From: Tetranychus cinnabarinus
Taxonomy: Eukaryota > Arthropoda > Arachnida > Trombidiformes > Tetranychidae
DNA: 64,000 bases
Direction: 5' to 3'
Assembly (NCBI GenBank): GCA_022266195.1
Contig: WHVY01000001.1
Coordinates: forward strand, 10,850,001-10,914,000
A program made the position numbers and the translations under genes. Below, piece by piece: positions 57,201 through 64,000 of the stretch (position 1 is its first letter; every line of letters starts with the position of its first letter). Below the pieces are notes generated by a model. It was not told the origin of the DNA, did no database searches, and was given only the letters and a program-made list of their open reading frames with translations.

Positions 57201-60200
57201 CAATTAGAATGAAAATACCTTCTTAGAACTGGGAGTGAATTTTGCTTTGAAAAAATAGAAAAAAAAATTTCTCTATAAAATTGAACTTTTGCAACTTCTA
57301 AAGGTTGCATCATGTTTAATTGCTGTAATCTGATGATTACAGGAAACAAAGGAAATGATGGAAACGACAAATTCAATTTAATGTTTAACCCTTTGCTCAT
57401 TCATCCGTTGTTATTGCATTTAACCGACAAATGGATGACTTTTTCCGTTGCGATAATTTAAGACAAAACTCATCATTGACTTTAAATGCTGTTATTATTG
57501 TTATAATGACAGTTGAAATTGTTTGTTCATCAGAATTGAGTGAGAACCGAAAAAGGAAAATAAGAAAAGGAGAAATTGGAAAAAGAATAGAAAAAAAAGA
57601 TTCAATTTCGTTAACAGGATACTGGAAGCTGATGCAGGGTAAAGACACGCAAATGATTGTTCAGTAATTTATCTGTATTCAATTTGATGAGATAAGCGTG
57701 AAAATAATGAGAAAATTGTTATTTGATACAATCTAGAGTCGAAGCCAATCTAATCACGAGAACCTTTTCTTTTCGAAAAAAGGAGAAAAAAAATTCTCCA
57801 TTCATTACCTCTCGATTAGAATTGCATTTTAAACATTCTCCATGTAATTTCATTGACAAATGGACAATGAATTTCGAAAAAAATCTCGACTTGGAACTTT
57901 TAATTTGTAAATTTGAGACGAAATTCTGTTTGCAGTCAAAAAACTCGATCACTTACAAGTTTGGTTAAGTGAAATGGAAAAAGGTCAAAAAGTCCAAGTT
58001 GACCTTGCCTGAGTAATTGATGAGTTTCATGTCATGTAAATGAAACTAGATGGAAAAGAGAAAAGACTAGAAGACAAAAAGAGTTGACAATCAAGTTGAT
58101 TGTTTCATTGTTCCATTAGAATAATCAATCAAGTTTACAATGAAGCTCGATTTAATCAAATTCATTCTAAAATCAAAGATTATCTTGATTTCAATTTGAA
58201 AAGTTCAATTTGTGAAATTGCAATTGCAAATGCAAGTTTCATGGAAAAGGAAAAGTTCATGAAAAGATTCAATTTGAGTTATTTGAAATATTAGCAAACA
58301 AAATCTTTTTTTCTCTTCGAAAGTTGTTTGTTTTTCAAATTCAAAGTTCATTCAAAAGTTGGTCAATCATTTTGATTAAAGTTTTGCAAGTTTCCACAGA
58401 AAAAGAACTTTTTTTCGAGTTCATTTTTCTCTTTCAATGATTCATGGAACGGAAAATGTTGCAGGTAATCAGGTAACGATTGGAATAGCTTTAAATGTCA
58501 TTTTCTTTTTGCATCATCGTTAGTTTGCTTTTTGCCTCCCTTGACTATGTGATGATATTAAGCAAATCAAAAACCAAGGAAAAACAACAAACAAAAGTAA
58601 ACCCATTAATCGGATTAGAAGCGTTTGTTTTCATGAAGCAACAAAAAACAATGAAAAATGTGAATAACATGAGCTTTTTTGTCTGAGAAAAGCTTAAGTT
58701 AATATGAGTTGATTGTTTGAATTACAAAGTGGCATTACTGGAATCTCATCAATTCTGCCTTCTTTAATTGATGCAATTGAACAAGACAAAAGTTTGAGTA
58801 AATCATTTTGGAAAGTCGAGAGTAAATGGAAAGTAAAAAATGATTAAAATTTTGGCAAAACTCAAATTTCAATTGCAACATTGGGTTAACTTGCAAGGTT
58901 ATATTGATTGATTAAGTTGCAAGTCAACATGATTGATTAAATATTTGCATTGTTTTACTTTGTTAACTTTGTCCATCAGAAGATGATTAACGAAAGAAGA
59001 AGAAAAAAAAATCTGCATTCATCAGTGTCGTTACTGATGGCACAAATGTCAACTTGTTCAAGACCAACTTGGTGACACTAACTTATGCCTTTTTTTGAAC
59101 CAGTTCAAGATAAGAGTTTCCAGTTTTCATGAATAACCATAACAAATGACACTTTAATGGATCACTTCATGTTGAGGCAAAAAAGCAAATATGAATCCAA
59201 GACATTTCAAGTTGAAACGAGAAGAGGCTCCAATGAAAAGACTCAACACTGTCTAGAGAAATGCTTCATTCCAATTATTGTGCAAATTAGCTTCAAAAAT
59301 AACATCAAGATTCAAGTAATAAAACGGTCAACTCTGAAAATACTGAATCAATGCAACAATCAAGAGAATGTTCAATTTGAAAAGGAAATTTTTTTTCTGT
59401 AAAAATGATGATTCAGGTCATCAGATAGGATATTAAATTGAGATAAATTCATAAGCTTGGATTTGCAGAGAAATCTAGTTTTCCCATTTTCCATTCACAA
59501 AGCACTTACATTTGACAACATTACATAGTTGTGAGTTGAACTTGTGGTTGGAGTGAAGATGAAATCTCGTTGCAGAAGAGGTCAAAGTTGGAAAATTAAT
59601 TTAGATTCAAAGTTAATTTTTAGTCAATTTTTGGTTGGAGTTTCAAGTAATTTTTACTTTCAAGGAAATGTCTTGGGAAAAATGTTAAACAAGTTTTAAT
59701 GAGCAAGCAAAATGTTCTTAGTGCATTTCTCTCTCATTGTTTTGTTAATTAATTTCCATGAATAATATTATTCTTATCTGAATTTTGTTTTCTTTCTTCT
59801 TTACCCTTTCAACTAGATTATTTGATTACTCTTGAGGCTAGTTCAAGATATGCATACCTCAAATATAATTATAATAACACTTTGTTTGTAAAACATTAAT
59901 GAGTCGAGTAAAGAGAGGAGAGGAAAAAAGTTGAAGTAAAATTGGTTGAACAAGATGAAGATTCTGTTGAATTTGAAAGAACGAAACAAACAAAAAAATC
60001 TTCTTTTCTTACATGGTAAACATGTTGGATGCATTTACATGTCAATCGGTTGTGAAAACCAAAGTGATGAAGTTTAAAGTTAACATCAATTTAGAGCAAG
60101 ATAAAGGAGAAACATGAAGAGGTAACGTCAAGTAATTCAAGTTGAATGAGATTTGTTTTAAAAGGATTCCTCAAGGTGAAACAAGTTTACTTTCATCTCA

Positions 60201-63200
60201 AGTTACGGATAAACTGGAGATATTTTTAGATTATTTGAATCAACTAAACATTTATGTTAACACTTTTCCCTTGCCTGGTAAAGTCATGCAATATTATTCA
60301 CTCCCTGTGCATGATAATTTGATAAAGTTCACATTTCGTTCCTGTTAGGGAACTTGTGTGATGGAATGAAATTTGAAGATTATTGAAATTGATTCAATAT
60401 GAATATAAAGAGCTATTACATGTTGATCATGTTAATAAAAGAGCCGTTTCTTTGGTTTACTTTTTGTTGCAAACAATTTCCTTTTCATGGTTTCAGTCTC
60501 ATCAATCATGATTCGGAAAACTTTAATTGTAATTCGATTCCATTTTCGACTTGACTCTCAAATCTTTAGAAAAAGTGATTGATTCTTAAAAAAATGCAAT
60601 AAGCAGTAAGAAAGTGACTAAAGTCGTAAAACTTTGATAACGTGAAAATCGCCCAAAGGAAATCGATAAAAGAATCGATGAAATTTCGAATAGAAATTGG
60701 GGAATCAAAGTTGAGCGATTTTCTGAAAAATTGATTTCTAATGATCACGATTTACTTTTTGAAGCATTGAGTGTTGTTCAACTTCGAGTTGGTGAGAAGG
60801 ATTTTGAAGAATTGGGAAGAATTTTAGAAAATGAGGAAAATTTTTAGTACCTTCAGACTGCGTCGCTGACTCCATTCGACCAGAGGAAGTGCAGGTTATC
60901 AGTGTTGGTGGATTTTGGACTTTTGTTGTACCATACTTATTGTGAGGCATCATTGATTGTCTAATATTTTTCTCTGGGTGTAACAGTATAATGTACAGTT
61001 TGGGTGAGAAAAGGCAAGCTACTGCTATTGTAGCTGAACAGTTGATTGAATAGGAAAGCGTTGTAATGTTTAATGTAATGTCTTGGCGAGTTGTAAAATA
61101 GATGGGAATAAATGCAATCCAAATTACACAAGTTGTATACATAGTGAATCCAATGTATTTTGATTCGTTGAAAGCTTCGGGGATTTTGCGGGTTAAAACG
61201 GCATAAACGGTGCACACAAAGATTAGTATAAAAGGATAAGCAAAGGCAAGGAAAAAGTCGACCGACTCGTTGGATGAGCAAGTGATCAAGTTGTCTTCTC
61301 GGGTTGGATACATGTGAACCGATTTGGGTGGATGAAAGGCAAACCAGAGAAGAGTGATAATCACTTGGATGAGAATCATGAAGATGCAAATGCACAGTTG
61401 CGATTGTGGACTTATAAAGCTGGGTCGTTGGGCAGACTTTTTGCCTGCATCAAAGATGCGAGAAATGCGATTGGTTTTGGTGAGAAGGGAAGAGTAGACA
61501 ATGGAAAATGAGCATCCAATCATGGTGTGAATGAGGCCACAAACAAAATTGGTGGGTCGAAGCATCAAGAGGTAGGTAATGGAATAGCAAAATAGTAAGC
61601 CAACGAGTAAAACGAAAGACAATTCTCGACCTGAAGCACGAACAATTGGAGTTTCTTTGTACTTTATGAAGACACAAATGATCCAGAGGACTGTCAATGC
61701 TCCCGTTGAGCTAAAAGTTATCGCTCCGATAACTAGGGAAGAGTTTATGTTGACGTATTCTTCGGGAATTGGAATGCAAACGGATTGACTTTCATCTGGT
61801 AAGTAACCATTGGCACAATTGTAACACTCTGTTTCACTTGCCAGTATCTGGTATTTGCCACAATCGGAACAGTGCCAGCAACACTTTTCTCCGTCAATGT
61901 ACTTCTTGGCCTGACCCTTCGAACAAGGTGGACTGCAAACTGATGACGGAATTTCAGGATTTTCCTGTGTAAAACGAACTAAATCCATGTTTAAATCTAA
62001 AATTTTATCCTCGTATTTGCCCACTTTGACCCAGGCCCATTCATCGGTTGAGATTCTCTTGAAGTGCAATATGTTGTATCGAATGGGTCCATTCTGGTTC
62101 TCACTGAAACGAAAATCATCACCTGAAAGACCTGAAATGGACAAACAGAAATGAATAAATATCAATAGAAAATGTTACGAGTTTTATTGTCTTTACTAAC
62201 AAGTAAGTTGTTCAAGTTTATTATTCAATTTGAACAGAAAAATTTATTCTTTGCTTTCAAAATTCTAATATTTCATGTGCACCAAATACGATCAATTTTA
62301 GGATTTACTTTAAACTCGAATCCACAATGTTTCAAGTGCAATAAATTGTACAAATTTTGAAATACTTTGAAGCAATTTGGACAATTTTATGTTCACTTTA
62401 CTTGCAAAGAAAATGTAAATTGTTAAATTGCTTTGCACCAACCGACAGTCGAGACAAAGGTTAGGCTTAAAAGTTGAAAAGTAATTCCATGTTGAGCAGT
62501 GGACTTGAAGGGAAAAAATATCTCAAGATTTACCTGTAAATTGAACTTTCTTCAAGTATTCCAATAAAATGTCTCCATCATTAACGTTCATATTATCACA
62601 TATTCCAGGCTGTCCACCACAGCGTTCCCTGTGCATTTCACGAAGTGCATAACCAAAGACAAGAACTGCATCACTAACGAATTGCAATTGACGTTCAGAT
62701 TGATAACCATTTTGATAGCTCATTCGTTCCTCTCCAGTACAGAATCTAGTTTTTCGAAGAGAAAAAAGAACAATTCCAATTGATCGAATCAACCAATGTC
62801 ACCAAGTAAGAAGCGGCAAAAGTAGAGATGCAATTAATAATTGCATTTTCATAGCAAAGCTTTTGCTAAACGATTAAATCGCTCAACAATTAATCATAAA
62901 CTTTATCATTAGCGATTCACCCATGTAAGGAAAGCTTCCGTTTCCTTCAAAATTCATTGTTCATCTTGAACTATTGCTCAAACAAGGTTAATTAACTTTT
63001 GATTAATTATCCCGATTAACAGACTTGTGATTGGCAAAATGATTCCAATATCCTTTTAAGCTTTCAACTCTTTTTGAAACTCGATTTTCGATCAACTTTA
63101 AAGCAATCTTAGCAAGAATCAATTCTTAAAAAGTCATCTATTGCGCTAATTAATCTTGCCAATTAAGCAAACAAGCAAAAAGTGAATCTATTTTAATATT

Positions 63201-63748
63201 GTTTTTGGCTTTTAGGGCAATTTCATGTAAAATAGTTCAAGTTTTAGATGGAAACATAAGTTGATTTTTTTCGATTTTTTCTCAGCTTTCTATTTAATGT
63301 GTAAAAGCTATTAGTTGTAACCAATTTTGATGCACTTAATGCGTTTTCAGGGTAAATTTATGTGTCTGAGTTTGCCTACCATTCAGTGAACCTTTTTACA
63401 CTCAACGAATCTCAATATCTTACTTTTCATATTCTTGGTTAAATGGTGTTATCTGACTATTGTTCCATTTACAGGCGAAATAATGTTCCCAGAATTCAAT
63501 GAACCAAGGATTTCGTTTGTTATTTTTAGGTGTCAGACCAAGAAAGTAATCGTCAAATCCTTTCACAGGATTGGCCATTGGCTGCACTGAAAGAGTCCCC
63601 TCAACTTCAGCCTCATTACCAACATGAACCAAAGCACGGGCAGACCATCCATCACTCCCAATCCACTGGAATCTACCAGTAACCTTATTACGTCTAACAC
63701 TTTCCATCAAATCTTTAACCTCTTGATCGGAGCCAAAAATGACAACAC
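54254..63748 (-). CDS. mGluR: Metabotropic glutamate receptor, group II-like (3' part; 5' exons beyond the window)
   Basis: Exons in order: 63748-63424, 62745-62534, 62131-60851 and, in matching phase, a final exon 54411-54254, about 658 codons in all. The first two encode the end of the Venus-flytrap ligand domain (GVVIFGSDQEVKDL, SVQPMANPVKGFDDYFLGL, QFVSDAVLVFGYALREMH). Next comes the cysteine-rich linker (VCSPPCSKGQAKKY ... ECYNCANGYLPD), then seven transmembrane helices with the family-C signatures KYKETPIVRASGRELSFVLL, RISRIFDAGKK and FNESKYIGFTMYTTC, and a tail starting HPEKNIRQSMM. The receptor couples extracellular glutamate to Gi/o in neurons. The final exon (TEMLHRHRTNHDC ... IKTNS) is assigned by phase and tail position only. 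Confidence 0.92.
54412..60850 (-). other. Proposed last intron of mGluR (6.4 kb)
   Basis: Runs from GAAG|GTACTA at 60851/60850 to TTGTTTAG at 54412. No gene is supported inside it. The frames at 57431-57667, 58100-58294 and 60142-60348 are Lys/Asn/Ile-rich and lack splice or domain support. If the last exon is misassigned, the frame instead runs on to a stop at 60738 without splicing. Confidence 0.45.
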
Positions 63749-64000
63749 CTGCAAAAGAGAAGAACCAAAAAATTAAATTCAAATCCAAATTCAATTTCAG
63801 ACACTTTAAGTTACGATTGCTGAATGTTCAACTTTTGATATTCACATAAACTTTATTTCAAATAATAGTTTTGCAAAGGAATCCAAGAAAATGAAAAAAG
63901 GTCACTAAACTATTCAATGTTATTCGAAATGATGTGAAAAAACAAAACTGAAATCCCTAAAACAGTAAAACGATAACTTGCATAAAGAAATACAAAAATT

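Noticed and set aside
57431..57667. 78-codon Lys-rich ORF in the mGluR intron
   Set aside because: A chance frame with overlapping ORFs on both strands and no splice or family support.

Overview
This is nuclear DNA of an animal, most likely an arthropod. It is AT-rich and carries GT-AG introns, poly(A) signals, and bilaterian genes such as an R-SMAD (Mad), fringe, a metabotropic glutamate receptor, PYROXD1, TTC27 and mitochondrial PDH E1-alpha. Gene spacing of a few kb with many 70-130 bp introns would suit a compact chelicerate genome such as a mite; that placement is inference. There are no operons, CRISPR arrays or recognisable tRNA or rRNA genes. Splice models were read by eye: each junction has GT-AG ends and a matching reading phase, but none has transcript support.

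Layout. 0-0.4 kb: the signal-peptide exon of a minus-strand gene that leaves the window. 0.4-3.6 kb: no gene. 3.6-15.5 kb: an unusual accessory patchwork of duplicated, truncated and frameshifted pieces. It holds a myosin-II exon fragment, a frameshifted unknown gene, two copies of an unknown cytoplasmic-tail family, a C2H2-finger gene with a duplicated and broken first exon, an orphan exon, a PAS-A-like mini gene, a truncated DP (E2F partner) gene between short direct repeats, and two 99% identical 330-bp repeats with Pol III-like boxes and a 53-codon ORF.

15.5-25 kb is a compact housekeeping block: PDHA (+), an unrecognised 172-aa protein (-), TTC27 (+) and PYROXD1 (-). The divergent promoter of the middle pair carries two TATCGATA motifs. 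24.9-31.4 kb: one phase-consistent eight-exon gene (-) that joins a four-pass membrane protein to a dynein LC8-like domain, the most novel candidate here. 31.4-36.3 kb: no gene.

36.3-39 kb: an intronless Mad gene and a BLOC1S3-like gene (both -). 39.7-48.2 kb: fringe (+), with one 7.6-kb intron. 49-51 kb: orphan plus-strand exons and an intronless four-pass membrane protein (-). 53.1-64 kb: an orphan terminal exon, then the 3' two-thirds of a group II-like mGluR (-), whose last exon lies 6.4 kb from the transmembrane exon and whose 5' part lies beyond the right edge.

Mad (BMP signalling), fringe (Notch glycosylation) and mGluR are neighbours but not functionally linked as far as the sequence shows.
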